Part shown: piece by piece, positions 1-6,191 of the stretch
Numbering within the stretch: position 1 is the stretch's first letter
How the letters are laid out: each line of letters opens with the position of its first letter
Assembly: GCA_030038035.1 (NCBI GenBank)
Contig: JASHPP010000223.1
Coordinates: 1 to 8,111, forward strand
Length of the DNA stretch: 8,111 bases
Reading direction: 5' to 3'
Origin: Trebonia sp.
Lineage (GTDB): Bacteria > Actinomycetota > Actinomycetes > Streptosporangiales > Streptosporangiaceae
Position numbers and translations under genes: made by a program
Notes under the pieces: model-generated
Database searches by the model: none
What the model saw: the letters and a program-made list of their open reading frames with translations, nothing else
Told to the model about the DNA's origin: nothing

Positions 1-1794
1 AGGTCGATCCAGGTCATCTTGGACACGCTGGACGCGGGCGAAGACCCGCTCCCGGAAGACATCAGGCAGAAATACCGCCTCTGGCCGCGGGAGACGGCCA
101 TCCGCGCGATCCACCGGCCGCACGATCGCCAGGACCTGGATCACGCGCGGAAGCGGCTGAAATGGGATGAGGCGTTCGTCATGCAGGCGGCGCTCGCCCA
201 GCGGCGGCTGGCCGCTGCGGCCATGCCCGCGGTGCCGCGGCCGCCGGTGCCGGACGGGATCGCGGCGGCGTTCGACGCCAGCCTGCCGTTCACGCTGACC
301 GAGGGGCAGCGGCTGGTCGGTGAGGTGATCACCCGCGACTTGTCGTGCGCTTACCCGATGCACCGGCTGCTGCAGGGAGAGGTCGGGTCGGGCAAGACCG
401 TGGTCGCCGTCCGGGCCATGTTGCAGGTGGTGGACGCAGGCGGCCAGGCAGCGCTGCTCGCGCCCACGGAGGTGCTTGCCCAGCAGCACTACCGGTCGAT
501 CACGCAGCTGCTCGGCCCGCTCGCCTCCGCCGGTCAGCTCGGCGGCGCCGAGCAGGCGACACGGGTGGCGCTGCTCACCGGGTCGACGGGCAGGGCGGCG
601 CGGCGCAGCGCGCTGTCCGACGTCTTCACCGGCGACGCGGGGATCCTGATCGGGACGCACGCCTTGCTCGAGAACAGCGTCCAGTTCGCCGATCTCGGGC
701 TCGTGGTCATCGACGAGCAGCACAGGTTCGGCGTCGAGCAGCGCGATGCGCTGCGCGAAAAGGGCTCAGGGGCCAGGCCGCACGTGCTTGTGATGACCGC
801 GACCCCGATCCCGCGGACGGTGGCGATGACCGTCTTCGGCGACCTGGAGGTCTCGACGCTGGCCGAGCTGCCCGTCGGCCGCCTGCCCGTCGTCACCCAC
901 GTGGTGCCGGCGGCGGAAAGGCCCAGGTACCTGGAGCGGGCGTGGGAGCGGATACGCGAGGAGGTCGCCGCGGGCCGCCAGGCGTACGTGGTGTGCCCGC
1001 GCATCGGTGGCGAGATGCCCGGCGCGGACGCCGAAGGCGAGAGCGTCGCAGCCGAGGACATCGGGGACGCGTCGGCCAGGGACTCGACCGGCGCGGACGA
1101 GTCCGCCCTGGACGGCGATGCCTACCTCTTCGGCGGCGAGGCGGCCGACGGCGCCGCGGGAGCCGACTTCGCGTCCCGCCGCCCGCCGCTTGCCGTCCTC
1201 GACGTGGCGCCGGAGCTGGCCGGGGGGCCGCTGTCCGGGCTGCGGGTGGGCATTATGCACGGACGGCTGAGCCCGGACGAGAAAGACCAGGTGATGACAG
1301 AGTTCGCCGACGGCGGGATCGATGTGCTCGTCGCGACCACCGTGATCGAGGTCGGCGTGGACGTGCCGAACGCGACGACGATGGTCATCATGGACGCCGA
1401 GCGGTTCGGCGTGTCTCAGCTGCACCAGCTTCGTGGCCGGATCGGCCGGGGAGAGGCTGCCGGGCTCTGCCTGCTCGTGACCGAAGCGCCGGAGGGCAGC
1501 CCTTCCCGGGACCGGGTGGATGGCATCGCCGCGACGTCGGACGGCTTCCGGCTGTCCAGGCTGGACCTGCAGCAGCGGCGGGAAGGCGACGTGCTCGGGG
1601 CCGCGCAGGCGGGCAGGCACAGCAGCCTCAAGATGCTGCGGCTGCTGTCCGATGAGGAGCTGATCGCGTTCGCCCGCGAGGAGGCGTCGGCGCTCATCGC
1701 GGCGGATCCTCAGCTCACCGGGCACGCCGCGCTCAGTCAGGCGATCGACGACATGCTCGGCCCCCAGCGCGCCGAGTTCCTTGACAAGGCCTGA
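1..1794 (+). CDS. recG: ATP-dependent DNA helicase RecG, 3' part (5' end outside window)
   Basis: RecG remodels stalled replication forks and Holliday junctions using ATP hydrolysis on DNA. The frame is open from base 1, giving 597 visible residues, and the N-terminal wedge domain that grips branched DNA lies off the left edge. A TTG at 19 lies in the reading frame but is not a plausible start, because family-like sequence continues upstream of it. Helicase motifs appear in order: Walker A GEVGSGKT (376-399), the DEQH box (712-723), TATPIPRT (796-819), HGRLSPDEK followed by the motif V region TTVIEVGVDVPNA, and motif VI QLRGRIGRG (1426-1452). Between CPRIGGE and RPPLAVLDV lies an acidic, Ala/Gly/Asp-rich insert of about 60 residues (about 1012-1185); actinobacterial RecG proteins often carry a variable linker here. 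Very sure of identity. The stop is 65 bases before rsmD, with no clear terminator between them. Confidence 0.97.
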   Translation, partial: RSIQVILDTLDAGEDPLPEDIRQKYRLWPRETAIRAIHRPHDRQDLDHARKRLKWDEAFVMQAALAQRRLAAAAMPAVPRPPVPDGIAAAFDASLPFTLTEGQRLVGEVITRDLSCAYPMHRLLQGEVGSGKTVVAVRAMLQVVDAGGQAALLAPTEVLAQQHYRSITQLLGPLASAGQLGGAEQATRVALLTGSTGRAARRSALSDVFTGDAGILIGTHALLENSVQFADLGLVVIDEQHRFGVEQRDALREKGSGARPHVLVMTATPIPRTVAMTVFGDLEVSTLAELPVGRLPVVTHVVPAAERPRYLERAWERIREEVAAGRQAYVVCPRIGGEMPGADAEGESVAAEDIGDASARDSTGADESALDGDAYLFGGEAADGAAGADFASRRPPLAVLDVAPELAGGPLSGLRVGIMHGRLSPDEKDQVMTEFADGGIDVLVATTVIEVGVDVPNATTMVIMDAERFGVSQLHQLRGRIGRGEAAGLCLLVTEAPEGSPSRDRVDGIAATSDGFRLSRLDLQQRREGDVLGAAQAGRHSSLKMLRLLSDEELIAFAREEASALIAADPQLTGHAALSQAIDDMLGPQRAEFLDKA

Positions 1795-1859
1795 CGGCGC
1801 GTCCGGCGCCGGTGCCGACAGCCGGCCGTGGCGGGCTGCCGGGCTGCCAGACTGAAGGC

Positions 1860-2486
1860 ATGACACGCGTCATCGCAGGTGCGGCTGGCGGGCGGCGCCT
1901 GGCCGTCCTGCATGGCACGGTTACCCGCCCGACGAGTGACCGGGCCAGGGAGGGCCTGTTCGCCTCGGTGCTGTCGGAGATCGGCTCGCTCGACGGCAAG
2001 CGCGTGCTCGACCTGTACGCCGGTTCGGGCGCCGTGGGACTTGAGGCGCTGTCCAGGGGAGCCAGGCATGTGCTGCTCGTGGAGTCCGATGCCCGGGCTG
2101 CCGCGGTCATCAAGGCGAACATCGCGGCTGTGGGCATCGCCGGCGCGGCCGTCGTGACCGACCGCGTGGAACGGCTGCTGTCGCGGCCGCAGGCGGATCG
2201 GCAGGGCGCGCCTTTCGGCTACGACCTGGCGTTCGCCGACCCGCCATACGCCGTCTCCGCCGCGGCCGTCACCCGGGTGCTGACGCTGCTCGCGACCGGC
2301 TGGCTGACCGCGGGCGCGCTGGTCGTGGTCGAGCGCGCTACCCGGTCAGGCCCGTTGGACTGGCCCCCCGGCTACCTGCCGGGAAAGTCGCGCAGGTACG
2401 GTGAGGCGACCTTTTGGTACGGCCGGCATGGCAGCGGCATGGCCGCAGCACAGACCCCCCATAACGGCGCCCCGGCCGGCGCATGA
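1860..2486 (+). CDS. rsmD: 16S rRNA (guanine(966)-N2)-methyltransferase RsmD
   Basis: RsmD transfers a methyl group from S-adenosylmethionine to N2 of G966 in 16S rRNA during 30S assembly. The 208-residue product has a Rossmann-fold methyltransferase: VLDLYAGSGAVGLEALSRGA (residues 49-68) is the SAM-binding motif I, VESD (74-77) is the acidic ribose-binding turn, and DPPY (127-130) is the catalytic motif IV of N-directed methyltransferases. I chose the ATG at 1860 because family members begin M-x-R-V-I-A-G; an in-frame GTG at 1812 would add 16 residues unlike the family. The ribosome binding site is poor, with only a GAAGG lying almost against the ATG, so the start is slightly uncertain. The stop overlaps the coaD ribosome binding site, which suggests translational coupling. 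Confidence 0.95.
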   Translation: MTRVIAGAAGGRRLAVLHGTVTRPTSDRAREGLFASVLSEIGSLDGKRVLDLYAGSGAVGLEALSRGARHVLLVESDARAAAVIKANIAAVGIAGAAVVTDRVERLLSRPQADRQGAPFGYDLAFADPPYAVSAAAVTRVLTLLATGWLTAGALVVVERATRSGPLDWPPGYLPGKSRRYGEATFWYGRHGSGMAAAQTPHNGAPAGA

Positions 2487-2490
2487 GGAG
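2485..2490 (+). promoter_or_regulatory. Ribosome binding site that fixes the coaD GTG start
   Basis: GAGGAG lies 9 bases before the GTG at 2500 and overlaps the rsmD stop codon (2484-2486). It supports GTG 2500 as the coaD start, and suggests that ribosomes finishing rsmD can re-initiate on coaD. Confidence 0.75.
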
Positions 2491-2499
2491 TGATGCCGA

Positions 2500-2979
2500 G
2501 TGCAGCGAGTGGTATGCCCTGGATCGTTTGATCCCGTCACGAACGGCCACCTGGACATCATCGGCCGGGCGGCCGGCCTGTATGACGAGGTGGTGGTCGC
2601 GGTGCTGGTCAACCTCACCAAGCGGAGCCTGTTCACCGTGGACGAGCGGCTCGAGATGCTGGGCGAGGTCACGCGCGGCTACGGCAACGTGCGCTGCGAG
2701 CGCTTCCACGGGCTGCTGGTCGACTTCTGCGCGGCCAACGGCATCACCGCGGTGGTCAAGGGCCTGCGGGCGGTCAGCGACTTCGAATACGAGATGCAGA
2801 TGGCGCAGATGAACTACCGGCTGGCCAAGGTCGAGACCTTGTTCATGACGACCAACCCGCTGTACTCGTTCCTGAGCTCCAGCCTTGTCAAGGAGATCGC
2901 CAAGTACGGCGGCGACGTCAGCGGCCTGGTCCCCGAATACGTCCTTGAGCGACTGCGCTCTCGCCTCGCCGAGGAATAG
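2500..2979 (+). CDS. coaD: Phosphopantetheine adenylyltransferase CoaD
   Basis: CoaD joins ATP and 4'-phosphopantetheine to give dephospho-CoA, the penultimate and often rate-controlling step of coenzyme A synthesis in the cytosol. The protein is 159 residues, the usual family length. The nucleotidyltransferase signature [14 protein letters not shown] spans residues 8-21, with T14 and H17 forming the TxxH motif. KGLR (87-90) carries the conserved substrate-binding arginine, and SSSLVKE (126-132) is the C-terminal ISSTxVR-type motif. All expected active-site segments are present. It starts with GTG, 13 bases after the rsmD stop. The gene probably belongs to the recG-rsmD-coaD transcript; an 86-base gap with promoter-like sequence separates it from the next gene. 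Confidence 0.97.
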   Translation: MQRVVCPGSFDPVTNGHLDIIGRAAGLYDEVVVAVLVNLTKRSLFTVDERLEMLGEVTRGYGNVRCERFHGLLVDFCAANGITAVVKGLRAVSDFEYEMQMAQMNYRLAKVETLFMTTNPLYSFLSSSLVKEIAKYGGDVSGLVPEYVLERLRSRLAEE

Positions 2980-3000
2980 CCGCGGCCGGATGCCGTCGAG

Positions 3001-3029
3001 TTGGGAATAGCGCGCGCCGCCGGTACGCT
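3001..3029 (+). promoter_or_regulatory. Candidate sigma70-type promoter for the yceD-rpmF-rnc-mutM operon
   Basis: TTGGGA (3001-3006) and TACGCT (3024-3029) are separated by 17 bases in the gap between coaD and the DUF177 gene. This would start transcription near 3036 and leave a leader of about 30 bases. A second -10-like hexamer, TAGACT at 3060-3065, sits directly against the first start codon and could drive a nearly leaderless transcript if translation began slightly further in. Both are read by eye against consensus only. Confidence 0.4.
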
Positions 3030-3065
3030 AAACGGTCGGTTTGGTAACTGCCCACACGGTAGACT

Positions 3066-3689
3066 GTGATGTCTAAGGTAAACGGAAAACCCGTCGCGCG
3101 CGGAGTGCCCGGTGCGCACGGCCAGGGTCCTGGCGGCCATGGCCGTGGCAGCGGTGACTTCGTGTTCGACATGCGGTCGCTCGGTCGGCGGCCTGGCTTC
3201 TTCCGGGAGGAGACGCGTACGGCGCGTGCGCCGGACGGTCTCGGATCGGGGCTAGTCTTGGTGCCTGCCGGTGCGGACGTGGCTCTTGACCTGCGGTTCG
3301 AGGCGGTTTCCGAGGGGGTGCTCGTCACCGGCTCGGCGGTCGCCCCGCTGGCGGGCGAGTGCGCGCGGTGCCTGGACCCGCTGGCCACCACGACGGAGGT
3401 CAGCTTCCAGGAGCTGTACCGTTACCTGCCGGACCCAGGTGAAGACGAGGCCGACGACGAGGAACGCTTCCTCGACGGAGACCTGCTTGACCTGGAGCCG
3501 GCGTTCCGCGACGCGGTGGTGCTTGCGTTGCCGCTTTCGCCGCTGTGCCGGGAAGACTGCCTTGGGCTGTGCGCCGAATGCGGCGTCCGGCTCGCCGAAG
3601 CGGGTCCGTTCCACGGGCACGGTGCGGACGCGGATCCCCGCTGGGGTCCGCTTGGCCGGCTTGATTTTTCTGACCGAGAAGAAGACTGA
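3066..3689 (+). CDS. DUF177 / YceD family protein, rpmF-linked ribosome or rRNA factor
   Basis: This family (PF02620) almost always precedes rpmF and is linked to 23S rRNA accumulation and large-subunit assembly; its biochemical role is not settled. The core begins near residue 32 with [13 protein letters not shown], followed by [15 protein letters not shown] (75-89). Cysteine motifs follow: CARC (99-102) and the cluster C161, C165, C169, C172 in [15 protein letters not shown], plausible metal ligands. An acidic stretch GEDEADDEE (125-133) interrupts the middle. The first 30 residues are Gly/His/Arg-rich and poorly conserved, so the start is uncertain: GTG 3066, the adjacent ATG 3069 (I would favour the latter on codon preference) or the in-frame GTG 3105 are all possible, and none has a strong ribosome binding site. 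Only 13 bases separate it from rpmF. Confidence 0.88.
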   Translation: MMSKVNGKPVARGVPGAHGQGPGGHGRGSGDFVFDMRSLGRRPGFFREETRTARAPDGLGSGLVLVPAGADVALDLRFEAVSEGVLVTGSAVAPLAGECARCLDPLATTTEVSFQELYRYLPDPGEDEADDEERFLDGDLLDLEPAFRDAVVLALPLSPLCREDCLGLCAECGVRLAEAGPFHGHGADADPRWGPLGRLDFSDREED

Positions 3690-3702
3690 CAGGAGAGCTG
3701 AA

Positions 3703-3879
3703 GTGGCTGTTCCCAAGCGGCGAATGTCGCGCAGCAACACCCGCTCACGGCGCGCCAAGTGGAAGACATCCGCGCCGACGCTGGTGAGCTGCCCGCAGTG
3801 CCACAGTCCGAAGCTGCCGCACGCTGCCTGCCCGACTTGCGGGACCTACCGCGGGCGGCAGGTCATCACGCCGGCCTGA
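3703..3879 (+). CDS. rpmF: 50S ribosomal protein L32, zinc-binding form
   Basis: L32 is a small structural protein of the large ribosomal subunit. The 58-residue product begins [20 protein letters not shown], the standard basic L32 N-terminus that lies against 23S rRNA. Four cysteines, C30/C33 (CPQC) and C43/C46 (CPTC), form an intact zinc ribbon, so this is the zinc-dependent C+ paralogue rather than the cysteine-free form that some actinobacteria induce under zinc starvation. The start is GTG at 3703 with AGGAGA at 3691-3696, six bases upstream. The stop is 20 bases before rnc, consistent with one operon that produces L32 together with an rRNA-processing enzyme. Confidence 0.97.
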   Translation: MAVPKRRMSRSNTRSRRAKWKTSAPTLVSCPQCHSPKLPHAACPTCGTYRGRQVITPA

Positions 3880-3899
3880 GCGTTATGTAGGGAGCGCCG

Positions 3900-4715
3900 G
3901 TGAGCGGTCGACGTAACGACGGGGACGGTACGGACGCCAGGGACCCGGCTGAGCTGTCGAACACTCTCGGGGTGCCGATCAGCGCCGCCACCCTGGAGCG
4001 TGCGCTCACCCACCGTTCATTCGCCTACGAGAACGGCGGCCTGCCGACCAACGAGCGGCTGGAGTTCCTCGGCGACTCGGTGCTCGGCCTCGTGGTGACG
4101 GACACGCTGTTCAACGGTCACCCGAACTTGCCCGAGGGCCACCTCGCGAAGCTGCGCGCCGCGGTCGTCCAGATGAGCGCGCTCGCCGAGGTCGCGCGCG
4201 AGCTTCAGCTGGGCGCGTACGTGCGGCTTGGCCGGGGGGAGGAGGGGACTGGCGGCAGGGACAAGCCGTCGATCCTCGCCGACACGCTCGAGGCGGTCAT
4301 TGGCGCGACGTACATCGATTGTGGGCTCGACGCCGCGAGCGCGCTCGTGCACCGGCTCTTCGACCCGGTAATAGAGCGTTCGGCCCTGCTTGGCGCGGGG
4401 CTGGACTGGAAGACCTCGCTGCAGGAGCTCACCGCCGTGCGCGGGCTTGGCGTGCCCGAGTACGCGGTGAAGGACACCGGCCCGGATCATCAGAAGCTGT
4501 TCCGCGCGGTGGTGAAGGTGGGCAACAGGGAGCTCGGCTCGGGCGAGGGCCGGTCGAAGAAGGCCGCCGAGCAGCTGGCCGCCGAGGCAGCGTATGAGGC
4601 CATCACGGCCGAGGCCGCCGAGGCCGCCGAGGCCGCCGAGGCCGACGGGCCCGGACCGGCCGCGCCCGCAACGGGTGAGTCAGCGGCGGGCGCTCCGCCC
4701 GTGGCGGACGGCTAG
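3900..4715 (+). CDS. rnc: Ribonuclease III
   Basis: RNase III cuts double-stranded RNA, notably the stems that release 16S and 23S rRNA precursors, and also some mRNAs and antisense duplexes. The protein is 271 residues. The catalytic domain includes the signature [10 protein letters not shown] (51-60). The acidic residues E52, E55, D59, E79, D128 and E131 line up with E. coli E38, E41, D45, E65, D114 and E117, so the two-metal site looks complete. The double-stranded RNA-binding domain follows, from about DWKTSLQEL (169) to [17 protein letters not shown] (219-235). After it comes a low-complexity tail of about 36 residues, EAA repeats then Pro/Ala/Gly, which makes the protein longer than the roughly 230-residue norm. 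GTG 3900 is preceded by GGGAG. It lies 20 bases after rpmF and 20 before mutM. Confidence 0.97.
   Translation: MSGRRNDGDGTDARDPAELSNTLGVPISAATLERALTHRSFAYENGGLPTNERLEFLGDSVLGLVVTDTLFNGHPNLPEGHLAKLRAAVVQMSALAEVARELQLGAYVRLGRGEEGTGGRDKPSILADTLEAVIGATYIDCGLDAASALVHRLFDPVIERSALLGAGLDWKTSLQELTAVRGLGVPEYAVKDTGPDHQKLFRAVVKVGNRELGSGEGRSKKAAEQLAAEAAYEAITAEAAEAAEAAEADGPGPAAPATGESAAGAPPVADG
4611..4646 (+). repeat. 9-bp tandem repeat encoding Glu-Ala-Ala in the RNase III tail
   Basis: GAGGCCGCC occurs three times exactly (4611-4637), followed by one variant copy, GAGGCCGAC. Being three codons long, the repeat can gain or lose units without a frameshift. It lies after the RNA-binding domain, where length variation should be tolerated. 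Confidence 0.85.
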
Positions 4716-4735
4716 CGCGTCGGCCGGGTGAGGCA

Positions 4736-5704
4736 ATGCCCGAACTGCCCGAGGTCGAGACCGTCCGCCAGGGCCTGGAGCTGCACGTAGTGGGCCGCAC
4801 GATCGCGGACGTGCAGGTGTTTAATCCGCGCGCGGTGCGGCGCGACCTCGCGGGCCCGGCGGGTTTCGCCGCGGCCCTGGCCGGACGAACGGTCAAGCGC
4901 GCCGAACGCCGCGGCAAGTACCTCTGGCTGATCCTTGACGACGATGAGGCGCTGCTCGGCCACCTGGGAATGAGCGGCCAGCTGCTGGTCGGAGACCCGG
5001 ATCGCCCGCTGACCCCGCATGTGCGTGCCCGGTTCACCTTCACCGACGGGGGACCGGACCTGCGCTTCACAGACCAGCGCACGTTCGGCCACCTGATGCT
5101 GTGCTCGCTGCGGGGGGACGACCCCCCTGCACCCCCCGTACGGGGGGGCTCCGCGCCCCCCCGTTCCCCCGGCGGGGGGGACGACCCCCCTGCACCCCCC
5201 GTACGGGGGGGCTCCGCGCCGCACCGCGTGGCGGTTCCGGCACCGATCGCGCATATCGCGCCGGACCCGCTGGAGCCGGCGTTCGACCCGGCGGCCTTCG
5301 CGGCCAGGTTGGGCCGGCGCCGCACCGGGGTCAAGCGCGCGCTGCTCGACCAGTCGCTGGTCAGCGGCATCGGCAACATTTACGCCGACGAGGCCCTCTG
5401 GCGCGCCCGGCTGCACTGGGCCAGGGCGACCGAGACGCTCAGCCGCGGCGAGGTGTCGAGGCTGCTCGCAGCCGTTACGGAAGTGCTGTCCGAGGCGCTC
5501 ACGGCCGGGGGCACCTCGTTCGACGCGCTGTACGTGAACGTGAACGGGCAGAGCGGCTATTTCGACCGGTCGTTGCAGGCGTACGGACGCGAGGGCGAGC
5601 CGTGCAGCCGGTGCGGCACCCCCATCCGCCGCGATTCGTTCATGAACCGCTCGGCGTACAGCTGCCCGCGCTGCCAGCCCCGCCCCCGCCGCGCCCACTG
5701 GTGA
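4736..5704 (+). CDS. mutM: Formamidopyrimidine-DNA glycosylase (Fpg/MutM) with an internal repeat insert
   Basis: MutM excises 8-oxoguanine and formamidopyrimidines from DNA and cleaves the abasic site by beta,delta-elimination. The N-terminus [10 protein letters not shown] is canonical: P2 is the Schiff-base nucleophile and E3 the general acid. K61 (RRGKYLWL), M79 (HLGMSG) and DQRTFG (113-118, with intercalating R115 and F117) match known functional positions. [12 protein letters not shown] (211-222) is the helix-two-turn-helix, and the zinc finger has C290, C293, C310 and C313 with R305 in the hairpin. At 322 residues it is longer than the usual 270-290. The excess is a Pro/Gly-rich insert, about residues 126-165, between DQRTFG and [12 protein letters not shown]. 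The frame is intact, and every catalytic element lies outside the insert. The ATG at 4736 has GAGG just upstream. It is the last gene of the operon, and no clear terminator follows. Confidence 0.96.
   Translation: MPELPEVETVRQGLELHVVGRTIADVQVFNPRAVRRDLAGPAGFAAALAGRTVKRAERRGKYLWLILDDDEALLGHLGMSGQLLVGDPDRPLTPHVRARFTFTDGGPDLRFTDQRTFGHLMLCSLRGDDPPAPPVRGGSAPPRSPGGGDDPPAPPVRGGSAPHRVAVPAPIAHIAPDPLEPAFDPAAFAARLGRRRTGVKRALLDQSLVSGIGNIYADEALWRARLHWARATETLSRGEVSRLLAAVTEVLSEALTAGGTSFDALYVNVNGQSGYFDRSLQAYGREGEPCSRCGTPIRRDSFMNRSAYSCPRCQPRPRRAHW
5112..5220 (+). repeat. 63-bp-period tandem repeat of phased G/C tracts inside mutM
   Basis: Bases 5112-5157 are repeated exactly at 5175-5220 (46 identical bases, period 63, 21 codons). 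Each copy contains runs of six G, six C, six C and seven G that begin 10 bp apart (5112, 5122, 5132, 5142 and again 5175, 5185, 5195, 5205). The four-base spacers are ACGA, TGCA and GTAC, followed by CTCCGCGCC. CCCCCCGTACGGGGGG (5132-5147, 5195-5210) is a perfect palindrome, and GGGGGGACGACCCCCC forms a second inverted repeat. It resembles the C/G-tract repeats scattered between genes in several actinobacteria, but here it is translated, giving the 15-residue unit [15 protein letters not shown] twice. Confidence 0.9.
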
Positions 5705-5838
5705 CCCGGCGGCCACGGCACCCCGCCATCCCGCGCACTTGACCGGAAAATGGGCTCTGTCTCACATCTCTCGTGAAGGTCGCGTCCTGGTAACGCGCCG
5801 ATCTGCCGATAGCCGGGGCCGCCCTGGCTGCACGCAGC

Positions 5839-5892
5839 CGGATGAATGTGACAGTCAGCCGCCTCTAACCGGCTCGATGCCACATTCATCCG
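5839..5892. repeat. Nested palindrome with a perfect 12-bp outer stem
   Basis: CGGATGAATGTG (5839-5850) is exactly complementary to CACATTCATCCG (5881-5892). Inside, AGCCG (5857-5861) pairs with CGGCT (5870-5874) around an 8-base loop. The two stems are separated by 6 unpaired bases on each side (ACAGTC and CGATGC), so the structure is symmetric. No T-run follows, so it is not a standard intrinsic terminator. It could be a structured RNA element, a factor-binding site, or the remnant of a small mobile element. Confidence 0.75.
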
Positions 5893-5922
5893 CCGTCGGC
5901 CGGGGGACATCGGATTAGCCGA

Positions 5923-5979
5923 GCGCCGGACGCGGCGGGGCGCGCCGGGACGCGGCGGACGCGCCGGGACGCGGCGGAC
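5923..5979. repeat. 19-bp GC-rich tandem repeat, two exact copies plus one degenerate copy
   Basis: GCGCCGGGACGCGGCGGAC occurs at 5942-5960 and exactly again at 5961-5979. A degenerate copy precedes them from about 5923. The 19-base period is not a multiple of three, which fits the absence of coding here. Confidence 0.8.
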
Positions 5980-6017
5980 GCGTTCGAAGGCCGCTGAACC
6001 ACACCAGACTCACCAGA

Positions 6018-6045
6018 AAGGAGCCCGGTGTCTTCGATGCCCTAG
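6018..6045 (+). other. Micro-ORF with a strong Shine-Dalgarno (possible leader peptide or gene remnant)
   Basis: AAGGAG (6018-6023) lies 4 bases before GTG at 6028, which opens a frame of five codons (start, Ser, Ser, Met, Pro) ending at TAG 6043-6045. The in-frame ATG at 6037 would give a two-codon frame. The ribosome binding site is better than that of several real genes here, but the frame is so short that chance or decay of an older gene is possible. It lies upstream of the -35 of the best promoter, so it would need its own promoter or read-through from mutM. Confidence 0.25.
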
Positions 6046-6060
6046 ATGTAGGGGTTCACG

Positions 6061-6087
6061 GCCATTGGAGTTTGTTAAGCCATTGGA
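6061..6087. repeat. 9-bp direct repeat over the promoter (possible operator)
   Basis: GCCATTGGA occurs at 6061-6069 and 6079-6087, 18 bp apart start to start. The copies flank the candidate -35 at 6072-6077 and run into the spacer, a position where a bound protein would block or guide RNA polymerase. Confidence 0.5.
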
Positions 6088-6100
6088 TCTTTGGTACGAT
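6072..6100 (+). promoter_or_regulatory. Probable promoter of the small zipper gene
   Basis: TTGTTA (6072-6077) and TACGAT (6095-6100) are separated by the optimal 17 bases, in the most AT-rich stretch of the region. Transcription would begin near 6107 and leave a leader of about 133 bases before the ATG at 6240, long for a 63-codon gene. Consensus match by eye. Confidence 0.6.
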
Positions 6101-6175
6101 AAGTCACATAACGGGTAGCGCGGGGCTCTCAACTTGACCGTAAAAGGCCATGGTGAGACCCTGTACCTGTTGATT

Positions 6176-6191
6176 GCACGCCTGTGCGTGC
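6176..6191 (+). other. Small hairpin in the leader of the zipper gene
   Basis: GCACGC (6176-6181) and GCGTGC (6186-6191) form a perfect 6-bp stem around a CTGT loop. A short palindrome, CGGATAATCCG (6191-6201), adjoins it. The hairpin sits about 34 bases before the GGAGGA ribosome binding site, so it does not itself cover that site. Confidence 0.45.

Noticed and set aside
1812..1859. Upstream GTG start for rsmD
   Set aside because: The 16 extra residues are unlike the family, which begins at the M-T-R-V-I-A-G segment encoded from 1860.
766..1866. 366-residue minus-strand ORF opposite recG
   Set aside because: It lies opposite conserved RecG helicase motifs, and its Arg/Pro/His-rich product is typical of antisense frames at high GC.
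5112..5220. CRISPR array
   Set aside because: There are only two copies, they lie inside a coding gene, the intervening segment is GC-tract sequence rather than a unique spacer, and no cas genes are present.
4712..5716. 334-residue minus-strand ORF opposite mutM, with repeats GGCRGVVPP
   Set aside because: It is an antisense shadow of a clear MutM gene in GC-rich DNA. Its repeats are just the other reading of the mutM insert, and it has no family-like sequence.
5857..5874. tRNA anticodon arm (5-bp stem with CTCTAA in the loop)
   Set aside because: The loop has 8 bases, and no acceptor, D or T arm can be found around it. The outer 12-bp stem gives a different fold.
6134..6170. Second promoter from TTGACC at 6134
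   Set aside because: The -35 is good, but no acceptable -10 hexamer occurs at 16-19 bases; the positions read GACCCT or similar.
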